In this document: positions 17,837 to 25,737 of the stretch, one piece after another
Numbering within the stretch: position 1 is the stretch's first letter
How the letters are laid out: every line of letters starts with the position of its first letter
NCBI RefSeq assembly: GCF_004919095.1
Contig: NZ_STGJ01000010.1
Location: 62,001 to 126,000, forward strand
Direction: 5' to 3'
DNA from: Crenobacter intestini
GTDB lineage: Bacteria; Pseudomonadota; Gammaproteobacteria; Burkholderiales; Chromobacteriaceae
Length of the DNA: 64,000 nucleotides
Made by a program: the position numbers and the translations under genes
Notes under the pieces: model-generated
Seen by the model: the letters and a program-made list of their open reading frames with translations, nothing else
Databases searched by the model: none
Told to the model about the DNA's origin: nothing

Positions 17837-18628
17837 TCAGCCCTTGACGTGCGGGGCGATGATCTGCAGCAGTTGCGCGAGCACCTTCGGGCTGGCGGCG
17901 ACGATGTCGCCGGACTCCAGCCAGGTCTGCTCGCCGTGCATGTCGGTGACGATGCCGCCCGCTTCCTGCACGATCAGGCTGCCCGCGGCGATGTCCCACG
18001 GCTTGAGGTTGAACTCGAAGAAGCCGTCGACGCGGCCGCAGGCGACGTTGCACAGGTCGAGCGACGCGGCGCCCTCGCGGCGTGCGCCGGCGCTCTTGCC
18101 GATCACGTCCTTGAGGATGGCGAGGTAGGTGTCGATCATGCTCTGGTCGACCACCGGGAAACCGGTGGAGATCACGCATTCGTTCAGCTGGATGCGGCGC
18201 GAGACGCGGATGCGGCGGTCGTTGAGGAAGGCGCCGACGCCGCGGGTCGCGGTGTAGAGGTCGTTACGGTTGGGGTCGAACACCACGGCCTGCTGGATCT
18301 GACCCTTGTGCGCGAGCGCGATCGAGATCGCGTACTGCGGGTGGCCGTGGATGAAGTTGGTGGTGCCGTCGATGGGGTCGATGATCCACTCGAACTCCGC
18401 GCCGCCCATGCCTTTGGCACCGGACTCTTCTGCTAGAATCGCATGCCGCGGGTAGGCTTCGTTGATCACGTCGATGATGGCCTGCTCGGCGGCGCGGTCC
18501 ACTTCGGTGACGAAGTCGTTCGACTTCTTCTTCTCGACACGGATGGTGTCGAGGTTCAGCGACGCGCGCTGGATGACGTTGCCGGCACGGCGGGCGGCCT
18601 TGACCGCGACGTTGAGCATAGGATGCAT
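17837..18628 (-). CDS. suhB: Inositol-1-monophosphatase family protein SuhB
   Basis: 263 residues. Metal-site motifs are ILAEESG, WIIDPIDGTTNFIHGHP and the C-terminal PWDIAAGSLIVQEAGG. SuhB is both an inositol phosphatase and, in gamma- and betaproteobacteria, a factor in rRNA transcription antitermination complexes. ATG 18628 is preceded by AGGGG and starts the conserved MHPMLNVAVKAAR. A terminator-like hairpin lies 76 bases upstream on the same strand (18703-18733). Confidence 0.95.
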   Translation of the reverse strand: MHPMLNVAVKAARRAGNVIQRASLNLDTIRVEKKKSNDFVTEVDRAAEQAIIDVINEAYPRHAILAEESGAKGMGGAEFEWIIDPIDGTTNFIHGHPQYAISIALAHKGQIQQAVVFDPNRNDLYTATRGVGAFLNDRRIRVSRRIQLNECVISTGFPVVDQSMIDTYLAILKDVIGKSAGARREGAASLDLCNVACGRVDGFFEFNLKPWDIAAGSLIVQEAGGIVTDMHGEQTWLESGDIVAASPKVLAQLLQIIAPHVKG

Positions 18629-18702
18629 GATCGACCCCTGTAAGGTGCACGCAGGCGCCGCCGCTACCGGCGCCGCCACGTGCTGTAATCTGGTTAAGGA
18701 AC

Positions 18703-18733
18703 AAAAAAACCCGGCGCGAGCGCGGGGTTTCTA
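18703..18733 (-). terminator. Terminator-like hairpin upstream of suhB
   Basis: On the minus strand AAACCCCGCGC-TC-GCGCCGGGTTT with one mismatch is followed by seven T. It lies in the gap between the divergent suhB and trmJ genes, where no mapped gene needs a terminator. It may be a 5' attenuator of suhB or the end of a short RNA. Confidence 0.55.
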
Positions 18734-18766
18734 TTGAATGGGCGCGATTGTACGCGCAAAGAGCCG

Positions 18767-19525
18767 ATGAATAAACCCCAAGTCCCTGATTTCCTGAAGA
18801 ACATTCGCGTCGTGCTGGCCCGGCCCAGCCACCCGGGCAATATAGGCTCGGCCGCACGCGCGATGAAGACGATGGGGCTCACCCGGCTCTGTCTGGTCGA
18901 GCCCAAGGTGTTCCCGAGCGAAGAGGCCAACGTCCTCGCTTCCGGCGCGGTCGACGTGCTGGAGAACGCGCGGGTGGTCGCGACGCTGGCCGAGGCGCTC
19001 GCCGACGTGACCGTCGCCTGCGCGCTGACCAGCCGCCGCCGCGAACTGGCGTCTCCCTTGCTGACGCCGCGCGAGGCGACGCCCGAGCTGGTGGCGCGGG
19101 CGCGGGACGGCGAGCAGGTCGCGCTGGTGTTCGGCAACGAGACCTTCGGCCTCTCCAATGAAGAGGTGCTGCTCTGTAACCGGTTGGTGACCATCCCCGG
19201 CAACCCCGACTACTTCTCGCTGAACCTGGCGATGGCGGTGCAGGTGATGACCTACGAGCTGTTCAGCCACACCGGCTTCGCCGTCGACTACCTGAAGCCC
19301 GAGGGCGAGCAGGCGACGCTTGCCGAGGTCGAGGGTTTCTGCCAGCACCTGGAGCAGACGATGGACACGCTCGACTTCTTCCGCCGCCGCAACGGGGAGC
19401 GGCTGATGCGGCGCATGCGCGGCGTGTTCGCGCGGGCCGACCTGCAGCGCGACGAAGTTGACATCCTGCGCGGCTTCCTCAAACAGGTGAACCGTGCGCT
19501 CGGACCGGACAATAACGGCCGCTGA
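18767..19525 (+). CDS. trmJ: tRNA (cytidine/uridine-2'-O-)-methyltransferase TrmJ
   Basis: 252 residues of the SpoU (TrmH) knot family. Motif 1 VVLARPSHPGNIGSAARAMK, motif 2 ALVFGNETFGLSNEE and motif 3 IPGNPDYFSLNLAMAVQVM are intact. TrmJ methylates the ribose of position 32 in tRNA anticodon loops. A more upstream start (18734) is possible but ATG 18767 starts the family-conserved region. The 3' end overlaps the DUF1853 gene by 32 bases. Confidence 0.92.
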   Translation: MNKPQVPDFLKNIRVVLARPSHPGNIGSAARAMKTMGLTRLCLVEPKVFPSEEANVLASGAVDVLENARVVATLAEALADVTVACALTSRRRELASPLLTPREATPELVARARDGEQVALVFGNETFGLSNEEVLLCNRLVTIPGNPDYFSLNLAMAVQVMTYELFSHTGFAVDYLKPEGEQATLAEVEGFCQHLEQTMDTLDFFRRRNGERLMRRMRGVFARADLQRDEVDILRGFLKQVNRALGPDNNGR

Positions 19526-20372
19526 GCCCCTGCGCCGCGCGCCGCAGGCGGTGCGCGACCTCGCGTGGCTGCTCGGCAGCCGCGCGCCTTTCCCCTTTTC
19601 CCCGCAACTGCCGCGCGAACGACTGCTGACTCCCGGCTGGCAGGACGCGCTCTTAGCACTCTCGCAAGACTCCGCGCCGCTGGAGGCCTGGCTCGCCGCG
19701 CGCCCGGGGCGCCGGCTTGGCCACTACGCCGAGGCGCTGTTCGGCTTCTGGTGTGCGCATGCGCCGGGCGTGGCGCTTGTCGCGCACGGCCTCGCGGTGC
19801 GCGACTGCGCCGCGCATACCGTCGGTGAATTCGACTTCCTGCTCAGGCTCGCAGGCGAGCCCTGGCATGTCGAGCTGGCCTGCAAGTTCTACCTCGAAGT
19901 CGAACCGGGGCACCTGCTCGGCCCCGCGCTGAACGACAGCTGGGCGCTCAAGTCGGCCAAGCTGTTGAGCCAGCTCGCGCTCTCCCGCCACCCGGCCGCG
20001 CGCGCCTTGCTGCCGGAAGGCTTTGCAGGCTGCCAGGCGGCTGCGTGGCTGGCCGGCTGGCGTTTCGTGCCGGCCGCACGCTGGCAGTCGGCGCATGCTG
20101 ATGGCTGGTTCGCGGCGATCGGCAAGCCGTGGCCCGCGCTTGCCGGCGCCGACGGCTGGCTGCACCTCGCGCACGCGTGCTGGCTGTCGCCCGCGTGCGC
20201 GGCGGAGGCGCCGGTCAGTGAAGCGGCGCTGCGTGCGCGGCTGGCCGCCATCACGCGGCCGCAGCTTGTCGCGCAGCTGCGCGAGGTGGACGGCGTCTGG
20301 CTCGAGTGCGCGCGCGGTTTCGTGCTGCCGGCCGGCTGGCTTGACCGGGCGATGAGGGAGGGGGGCGGATGA
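19494..20372 (+). CDS. DUF1853 family protein
   Basis: 292 residues, GTG start inside the 3' end of trmJ. The segment RRLGHYAEALFGFWCAHAPG followed by VGEFDFLLR and WHVELACKFYLE is the DUF1853 core; the Glu-Phe-Asp and Glu-x-Lys spacing recalls a PD-(D/E)xK nuclease fold, an inference only. Function is unknown. No signal peptide is seen. It is translationally coupled at both ends: 32-base overlap with trmJ, ATGA overlap with the next gene. Confidence 0.8.
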   Translation: MRSDRTITAAEPLRRAPQAVRDLAWLLGSRAPFPFSPQLPRERLLTPGWQDALLALSQDSAPLEAWLAARPGRRLGHYAEALFGFWCAHAPGVALVAHGLAVRDCAAHTVGEFDFLLRLAGEPWHVELACKFYLEVEPGHLLGPALNDSWALKSAKLLSQLALSRHPAARALLPEGFAGCQAAAWLAGWRFVPAARWQSAHADGWFAAIGKPWPALAGADGWLHLAHACWLSPACAAEAPVSEAALRARLAAITRPQLVAQLREVDGVWLECARGFVLPAGWLDRAMREGGG

Positions 20373-20830
20373 AGACGCTGCTGATCGTGTGGGCGGGGCA
20401 GGGCGGGCGCACCCTGCAACTGGCCGAAGCCTTCGCCGAGGGCGCGCGCGAGTGCGCGGACGGCGAGGTGCGGGTGCTGCTCAGCCATGCGCTGGATGGC
20501 CGGCCGGACGAGCTGCTGGCCGCGGACGCGCTGCTGTTGGCGACGCCGGAGAAGTTCGGCTACATGGCCGGTGCGCTGAAGGACTTTTTCGAACGCTGCT
20601 TCTACCCGTGCGAACACGCGCTCGCCGGACGGCCATTCTGCGTGCTGGTGTCGGCCGGCAACGACGGCAGCGGTGCGCTGTCGAGCATCAGGCGGATCGT
20701 GACCGGCTGGCGGATGAACGAGGTGCTGCCGGCGCTCTTGGTGCGCGGCGAGCCGGATGGCGCGGCGCTGGAAAACGCACGCGAGGCCGGTCGGACATTG
20801 TCCGCCGGCCTCGGGGTCGGGCTGTGGTAG
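20369..20830 (+). CDS. Flavodoxin-like / NAD(P)H-FMN reductase fold protein
   Basis: 153 residues. It starts MKTLLIVWAGQGGRTLQLAE, the FMN-phosphate loop of flavodoxin-like proteins, and has LLATPEKFGYMAGALKDFFE and VLVSAGNDGSGALSSI, matching the flavodoxin family that binds FMN. It could carry electrons or reduce quinones; the partner is unknown. Its ATG overlaps the DUF1853 stop (ATGA). It ends one base before the converging fnr gene. Confidence 0.75.
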   Translation: MKTLLIVWAGQGGRTLQLAEAFAEGARECADGEVRVLLSHALDGRPDELLAADALLLATPEKFGYMAGALKDFFERCFYPCEHALAGRPFCVLVSAGNDGSGALSSIRRIVTGWRMNEVLPALLVRGEPDGAALENAREAGRTLSAGLGVGLW

Positions 20831-20831
20831 C

Positions 20832-21581
20832 TCAGGCGTGCTGGTGGGCGTGCGTGCAGCCGGAGATCAGCGCCTTGAGCGCTTCGGGCTGGACGAGCTG
20901 GATATGCTTGTGGTCGACGGTGATCCAGCCTTGCTGCTGGAACTTCGACAGCGTGCGGCTGACCGTCTCCAGCTTGAGGCCGAGGAAGCTGCCGATTTCC
21001 TCGCGGCTCATCCGTAGGATGAAGTCGTTGGCGGCGAAACCGCGGGTGGCCAGGCGCTGCGAGACATTGAGCAGGAAGGCGGCCAGCCGCTCTTCGGCCT
21101 TCATGTTGCCCAGCAGCAGCATGATGCTCTGGTCGCGCACGATCTCGCGGCTCATCAGCCGGTAGAAGTGGTGCTGCAGCGACGGGATCTCGCGGCTGAG
21201 GCACTGCATGCGCGAGAACGGCAGCTCGCACACCTCGCTGTCCTCCAGCGCGATCGCGTCGCAGCCGTGCACGTTGGCCGAGATGCCGTCCATGCCGAGC
21301 AGCTCGCCCGACATATGGAAGCCGGTCACCTGCTCGCGGCCGTCCTGGCTAGACATGCAGGTCTTGAAGAAACCGGTACGGATCGCGAACAGCGACTTGA
21401 ACGGCTCGCCGCTGCGGAACAGGTAGTCGCCGCGGCGGAAGCGGCGGCTCTGTCGGATGACCGCGTCCAGTTGCGACAGCTCCTCGCGGTTCAGGCCGAT
21501 CGGCAGGCACAGCTCGCGCAGCGTGCAGTTCGAGCAGGTCACCTTCATGGCGTGCAGGTTGCTGTTGTTCTGTTCGGGCAT
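20832..21581 (-). CDS. fnr: Oxygen-sensing regulator FNR
   Basis: 249 residues. The N-terminal cluster ligands Cys16, Cys19 and Cys25 (CSNCTLRELC) plus Cys118 (SEVCELPF) match the four cysteines that hold the [4Fe-4S] cluster of FNR. The recognition helix reads LKLETVSRTL, with the Glu-x-x-Ser-Arg pattern that reads TTGAT half-sites. FNR dimerises without oxygen and switches on anaerobic genes. ATG 21581 is chosen; an upstream TTG would start inside the FNR box. The box at 21613-21626 lies 32 bases ahead of the start, so autoregulation is likely. Divergent from hemN. Confidence 0.95.
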   Translation of the reverse strand: MPEQNNSNLHAMKVTCSNCTLRELCLPIGLNREELSQLDAVIRQSRRFRRGDYLFRSGEPFKSLFAIRTGFFKTCMSSQDGREQVTGFHMSGELLGMDGISANVHGCDAIALEDSEVCELPFSRMQCLSREIPSLQHHFYRLMSREIVRDQSIMLLLGNMKAEERLAAFLLNVSQRLATRGFAANDFILRMSREEIGSFLGLKLETVSRTLSKFQQQGWITVDHKHIQLVQPEALKALISGCTHAHQHA

Positions 21582-21612
21582 CGAAAAATCCAAGGCGCTT
21601 GGGACAAGAAGC

Positions 21613-21626
21613 TTGACGTTGGTCAA
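21613..21626. promoter_or_regulatory. FNR box between fnr and hemN
   Basis: TTGAC-GTTG-GTCAA, a 14-bp dyad matching the FNR consensus TTGAT-N4-ATCAA with one symmetric change per half. Its centre is 75 bases from the hemN ATG and 38 from the fnr ATG. A candidate hemN -10 is TACCAT at 21655-21660. The same box with one base different in the spacer occurs at 45645. Confidence 0.75.
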
Positions 21627-21694
21627 AGCGGGGTTGGCAACAACCGTGCGAATTTACCATTGTGGCGGCAGAATGACCATAGAAACCAGATGAT

Positions 21695-23101
21695 ATGAAT
21701 GCACACCCTCTCTATTCGCCGACCCGTTGCGAATTCGACCGCAAGCTGATCGAGCAGCTGGACGGCGCCGGCCCGCGTTACACCTCCTATCCGACCGCCG
21801 ACCGTTTCGGCCCGGCCTTTGGCGAGGCGGACTACCGCCGCGCGCTGGGCCAGCGCAAGATCGGCGCCAACCGCCGCCCGCTGTCGCTGTACGTGCACGT
21901 GCCTTTTTGCAACACCGTCTGCTACTACTGCGGCTGCAACAAGATCATCACCAAGGACAAGAGCCGCGCCGACCGCTACCTCGACTACCTGGAAAAGGAG
22001 GTCGACCTGGTCTGCCGCGCGGTCGGCAGCCGCGAGAAGGTCGCCCAGCTGCACTTTGGCGGCGGCACGCCGACCTTCCTGTCCGACGCGCAGCTCGAGC
22101 GCGTGATGGGCATGCTCAAGTCGCGTTTCGACTTCCTGCCCGAGGGCGAGTACTCGATCGAGATCGACCCGCGCAAGGTCGGCCGCGACACGGTGTTCCA
22201 TCTGGCCGCACTGGGCTTCAACCGCATGAGCGTCGGCATCCAGGACTTCGACCCGGCGGTGCAGGTGGCGGTCAACCGCGTGCAAAGCGAAGAGGAAACC
22301 GTCGAAGTGATCGAGGCCGCGCGCGCGGCGGGCTTCCGTTCGGTCAGCGTCGACCTGATCTACGGCCTGCCGCTGCAGACGCGCGAGTCGGTCGCCGCGA
22401 CCCTCGCCCGGGTGATCGCGATCGCCCCGGATCGCGTCGCGCTCTACAACTACGCGCACCTGCCGCAGCTCTTCATGCCGCAGCGGCGCATCGACGAGGC
22501 CGAGCTGCCGACGCCGGCGGTCAAGCTCGACATCCTGCAGGACGCGGTCGCTGCGCTGGAGAAGGCCGGCTACGTGTTCATCGGCATGGACCACTTCGCC
22601 AAGCCCGACGACGACCTGGCGCGCGCGCTGGCCGAAGGGCGGCTGCAGCGCAATTTCCAGGGTTACTCGACGCACGCCGACTGCGACATGGTCGGCCTGG
22701 GCGTGTCGTCGATCGGCAAGGTCGGCGGCAGCTACGTGCAAAGCCAGAAGGAGCTCGACAGCTACTACGCCGCGCTCGACGAGGGCAAGCTGCCGGTGAT
22801 GCGCGGCTACCGGATGGACGGCGACGACGTGCTGCGCCGCTCGGTGATCCAGGCGCTGATGTGCCGCTTCTCGCTGTCGGTGCCGGCGATCGAGGAGGTG
22901 TACGGCATCAAGTTTGCCGACTACTTCGCCGCCGAGATGCCCAGGCTCGCCGAACTGGAGCAGCTGGGCTTGCTGTCGTTCGACGGCGAGTTCCTGCTGG
23001 TGACCCCGCGCGGGCGCTTCCTGATCCGCAACATCGCGATGGTGTTCGACCGCCATCTGCGCGAGAAGGCGACCCACGCGCGCTACTCGAAGACGATCTG
23101 A
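21695..23101 (+). CDS. hemN: Oxygen-independent coproporphyrinogen III oxidase HemN
   Basis: 468 residues. Radical-SAM cluster ligands Cys72, Cys76 and Cys79 lie in FCNTVCYYCGC; LHFGGGTPTFLSDAQLERVM and the HemN-specific N-terminus PRYTSYPTADRF distinguish it from HemW. It converts coproporphyrinogen III to protoporphyrinogen IX without oxygen, allowing heme synthesis in anaerobic growth. Divergence from fnr with a shared FNR box fits anaerobic induction. The ribosome binding site is weak. Confidence 0.96.
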   Translation: MNAHPLYSPTRCEFDRKLIEQLDGAGPRYTSYPTADRFGPAFGEADYRRALGQRKIGANRRPLSLYVHVPFCNTVCYYCGCNKIITKDKSRADRYLDYLEKEVDLVCRAVGSREKVAQLHFGGGTPTFLSDAQLERVMGMLKSRFDFLPEGEYSIEIDPRKVGRDTVFHLAALGFNRMSVGIQDFDPAVQVAVNRVQSEEETVEVIEAARAAGFRSVSVDLIYGLPLQTRESVAATLARVIAIAPDRVALYNYAHLPQLFMPQRRIDEAELPTPAVKLDILQDAVAALEKAGYVFIGMDHFAKPDDDLARALAEGRLQRNFQGYSTHADCDMVGLGVSSIGKVGGSYVQSQKELDSYYAALDEGKLPVMRGYRMDGDDVLRRSVIQALMCRFSLSVPAIEEVYGIKFADYFAAEMPRLAELEQLGLLSFDGEFLLVTPRGRFLIRNIAMVFDRHLREKATHARYSKTI

Positions 23102-23153
23102 CCGGCCGCGTAGGCCGCGGCTTGTCGCTCAAGCTGTTTGTCATGTACCCTCG

Positions 23154-23178
23154 AACCCTGTCCTTGACGGGGTTTTTT
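23154..23178 (+). terminator. Intrinsic terminator after hemN
   Basis: AACCC(T)GTC-CTT-GACGGGGTT with a bulged T, followed by TTTT. It lies 52 bases after the hemN stop. Confidence 0.7.
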
Positions 23179-23179
23179 C

Positions 23180-23245
23180 ATGTTCCGGTTGATCCAGCGC
23201 GAACCCGTGTTCGCCCACGACGTCATCTGCCTGCACCGTTTCTAG
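23180..23245 (+). CDS. Possible 21-residue ORF or gene remnant
   Basis: ATG 23180 to TAG 23243 encodes a short peptide starting MFRLIQREPV and ending ICLHRF. Codons are GC-ending like real genes here, but there is no ribosome binding site and it starts inside the T-run of the hemN terminator. It contains no tryptophan, so it is not a trp-type leader peptide. It may be a decayed fragment or a chance frame. Confidence 0.25.
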   Translation: MFRLIQREPVFAHDVICLHRF

Positions 23246-23274
23246 TTGCCCATCGAACTGACCGAGGAGTGCCC

Positions 23275-24642
23275 ATGCCACAGACCACCCGCATCCTGCT
23301 GCCCGAATCCGCGATCCCGACCCACTGGTACAACGTCGTCGCCGACATGCCGAACCCGCCCGAGCCGGTGCTCGGTGCCGACGGCAAGGCGCTGTCGCCC
23401 GACGCGCTCTCGGCGATCTTCCCCGACGCGCTGATCGAGCAGGAGGTCAGCCGCGAGCGCTGGATCCCGATCCCACAGGAAGTGCGCGAGCTCTACCAGT
23501 TGTGGCGGCCGACCGCGCTGGTTCGCGCGCACCGTCTGGAAGCGGCGCTGGGCACCCCGGCCAGGATCTACTACAAGTACGAGGGCGCGAGCCCGGCCGG
23601 CTCGCACAAGCTCAACTCCGCGCTGCCGCAGGCCTACTACAACAAGCGCGAGGGCATCACCCGGCTGACCACCGAGACCGGCGCCGGCCAGTGGGGCAGC
23701 TCGCTGTCGTTCGCCGGCGGCGTGTTCGGCATCGACGTGCGCGTGTACATGGTGCGGGTGAGCTACCAGCAGAAACCGTTCCGCCGCTCGATGATGCAGA
23801 CCTGGGGCGCCGAGGTGCTGGCAAGCCCGAGCGAGCTGACCGCGTCGGGCCGCGCCGCGCTGGCCGCCCACCCGGACAGCCCGGGTTCCTTGGGGCTGGC
23901 GATCGCCGAGGCGGTCGAGGAGGCGGCCGGCCGCGCCGACACCAACTACGCGCTGGGCTCGGTGCTCAACCACGTGCTGCTGCACCAGACCGTGATCGGA
24001 CTGGAGGCGAAGCAGCAGTTCGAGATCGCCGGCGACTGGCCGGACATGATCTTCGCACCGTGCGGTGGCGGCTCCAACTTCGGCGGCATCGCCTTTCCCT
24101 TTCTTGCCGACAACGCGGCAGGCAAGAAGCCGGTGCGGCTGGTCGCGGTCGAGCCGACTTCCTGCCCGAGCCTGACCCGCGGCCACTACGCGTACGACTT
24201 CGGCGACGCGGTGGGGCTGACCCCGCTGATGAAGCAGTACACGCTGGGGCACGACTTCATGCCGCCGGGCATCCACGCCGGCGGCCTGCGCCACCACGGC
24301 GCGAGCAGCCTGGTCTCGCAGCTCTACCACGAGGGGCTGGTCGAGGCGGTATCGGTGCCGCAGCTGGCAACCTTCGAGGCCGGCATCACCTTCGCGCGCA
24401 GCGAGGGCATCATCCCGGCGCCCGAGTCCTGCCACGCGATCCGTGCGTGCATCGACGAGGCGCTGCGCTGCAAGCAAAGCGGCGAGGCGAAGACGCTGTT
24501 CTTCAACCTGTCCGGCCACGGCCACTTCGACATGGCAAGTTACGACCGCTACTTCGCCGGCGAGCTCGAGGACTTCGACTACCCGGCCGAAGCGATCCGC
24601 GACGCGCTCGCGCGCCTGCCCAGGGTGGCTGAAGGCGTCTGA
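23275..24642 (+). CDS. TrpB-like pyridoxal-phosphate-dependent enzyme (TrpB2 type)
   Basis: 455 residues, longer than classical TrpB (about 400). The PLP lysine lies in SPAGSHKLNSALPQAYY, the phosphate cup is PCGGGSNFGG, and TETGAGQWGSSLSFAG is the TrpB catalytic stretch. An extended N-terminus (ESAIPTHWYNVVADMP) marks the TrpB2/trpB-related branch, which can make tryptophan from indole and serine without TrpA. No trpA is adjacent. ATG 23275 has GAGGAG upstream. It stands alone between two terminators, so its role may be indole salvage; this is inference. Confidence 0.88.
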   Translation: MPQTTRILLPESAIPTHWYNVVADMPNPPEPVLGADGKALSPDALSAIFPDALIEQEVSRERWIPIPQEVRELYQLWRPTALVRAHRLEAALGTPARIYYKYEGASPAGSHKLNSALPQAYYNKREGITRLTTETGAGQWGSSLSFAGGVFGIDVRVYMVRVSYQQKPFRRSMMQTWGAEVLASPSELTASGRAALAAHPDSPGSLGLAIAEAVEEAAGRADTNYALGSVLNHVLLHQTVIGLEAKQQFEIAGDWPDMIFAPCGGGSNFGGIAFPFLADNAAGKKPVRLVAVEPTSCPSLTRGHYAYDFGDAVGLTPLMKQYTLGHDFMPPGIHAGGLRHHGASSLVSQLYHEGLVEAVSVPQLATFEAGITFARSEGIIPAPESCHAIRACIDEALRCKQSGEAKTLFFNLSGHGHFDMASYDRYFAGELEDFDYPAEAIRDALARLPRVAEGV

Positions 24643-24663
24643 ACTGCAAGGGCCGCAAACAAC

Positions 24664-24689
24664 AAGGCCGGGCATTGCCCGGCCTTTTT
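24664..24689 (+). terminator. Intrinsic terminator after the TrpB-like gene
   Basis: AAGGCCGGGC-ATT-GCCCGGCCTT followed by TTT, 21 bases after the stop codon. Confidence 0.9.
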
Positions 24690-24705
24690 GCACTGGAGGC
24701 GAGGC

Positions 24706-25632
24706 TCAGGGCTGGCGGGAGAGGGTGTTCACCCCCTGCGCGCGCGAGCGCGCCAGGGCGGTGTCCAGACGCTGGATCAGCGGCTTGAGCGAGGTCTCGT
24801 CTCGCCTGAGCGAAGTCAAACCGATGCACACCGCGGCGTTGCGCTCCTCGCTGCCGATGCTGAAGCGCTGGCGGCTGAACTGGGCGATCAGCCGGCGCGC
24901 GGCGCGGGTCGCCCCCTGCAGCGGGGTGTGCGGCAGCACCACCAGCAGGCAGCCGTCGTCGCGGCGGGCGACCAGGTCGCTGTCGCGTGCGCTTTGCAGG
25001 CACAGGCTGCCGGTCATCCGGCGGATATAGCCGGCGGTCTCAGCGTCCAGTTCCTGGCCGCCCACGCCTTCGACCGATACCAGCATCGCCGACAAAGGCT
25101 GGTTGTAGCGGCCGGCACGCCCGACCTCCTGCGCAAGGCCGGCGAACAGCGCGGGCATGTCGAGCACGCCTGACAGGTAGTCGTCGGGGTTGCCGGTCTC
25201 GGCCGAGGGCTTGAGCTCGCGCACCAGCTTGAGCATCTTCTCCAACGCGCCGCGTTCGCTCTCGAGCAGCCGCCCGAGCAATGCAAGCTCGGTACGGTCG
25301 CTGAAGCTGACCATCAGCACCCGCCGCTGGAAGTCGATGTGGCGCAGCGACAGCTGCACCTCGAACTTGCGCCCGGCGCGGCTTTGCACGGTGACCGCCT
25401 CGTTGTACACGATGCCCTGCGTGCCCAGCTTGTCCAGCAGGCTACGCTCGTCGGCCCGGTTGACCAGATGCTGGAAAAACGATTCGCCAAGCAGTTCCGC
25501 GTGCGGCACGCCCAGCAGGATGGCCGCCAGCTGGTTGGCGGCAAATACGCGCCCGTCCTCGGGCGAGAGCAGCAACAGTGCGCCTTGCACGGTGTCGATC
25601 AGAGATTGGAATGCCTTCTCGTCGGGCAGCAT
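24706..25632 (-). CDS. PAS domain protein with degenerate GGDEF domain
   Basis: 308 residues, no membrane segment. The N-terminal part (about 1-120) is a PAS sensor domain (GALLLLSPEDGRVFAANQLA). The C-terminal part (about 150-300) has the fold pattern of a diguanylate cyclase, but the catalytic GGDEF motif is replaced by RRDDG (in DLVARRDDGCLLVVLPHT). It is therefore probably not a cyclase; it may be a receptor or a protein-interaction module. ATG 25632 has AGGAGGG upstream. It is divergent from a CRP-type regulator 105 bases away and may act with it. Confidence 0.75.
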   Translation of the reverse strand: MLPDEKAFQSLIDTVQGALLLLSPEDGRVFAANQLAAILLGVPHAELLGESFFQHLVNRADERSLLDKLGTQGIVYNEAVTVQSRAGRKFEVQLSLRHIDFQRRVLMVSFSDRTELALLGRLLESERGALEKMLKLVRELKPSAETGNPDDYLSGVLDMPALFAGLAQEVGRAGRYNQPLSAMLVSVEGVGGQELDAETAGYIRRMTGSLCLQSARDSDLVARRDDGCLLVVLPHTPLQGATRAARRLIAQFSRQRFSIGSEERNAAVCIGLTSLRRDETSLKPLIQRLDTALARSRAQGVNTLSRQP

Positions 25633-25737
25633 CGATGTGTCCCTCCTGTCATGAATTGAGTCTAGACGGAGGCCTGCATTTTTTTGAGGGGGTATGATGT
25701 CGGCAGTGAACCTTTGACAGGCGAGGCATCCAAGCCG

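Noticed and set aside
21727-24642. One continuous 971-codon frame spanning hemN and the TrpB-like gene
   Set aside because: It is out of frame in hemN and in frame only from 23275. It crosses a terminator and is open by chance in GC-rich DNA, so it is not a fusion.
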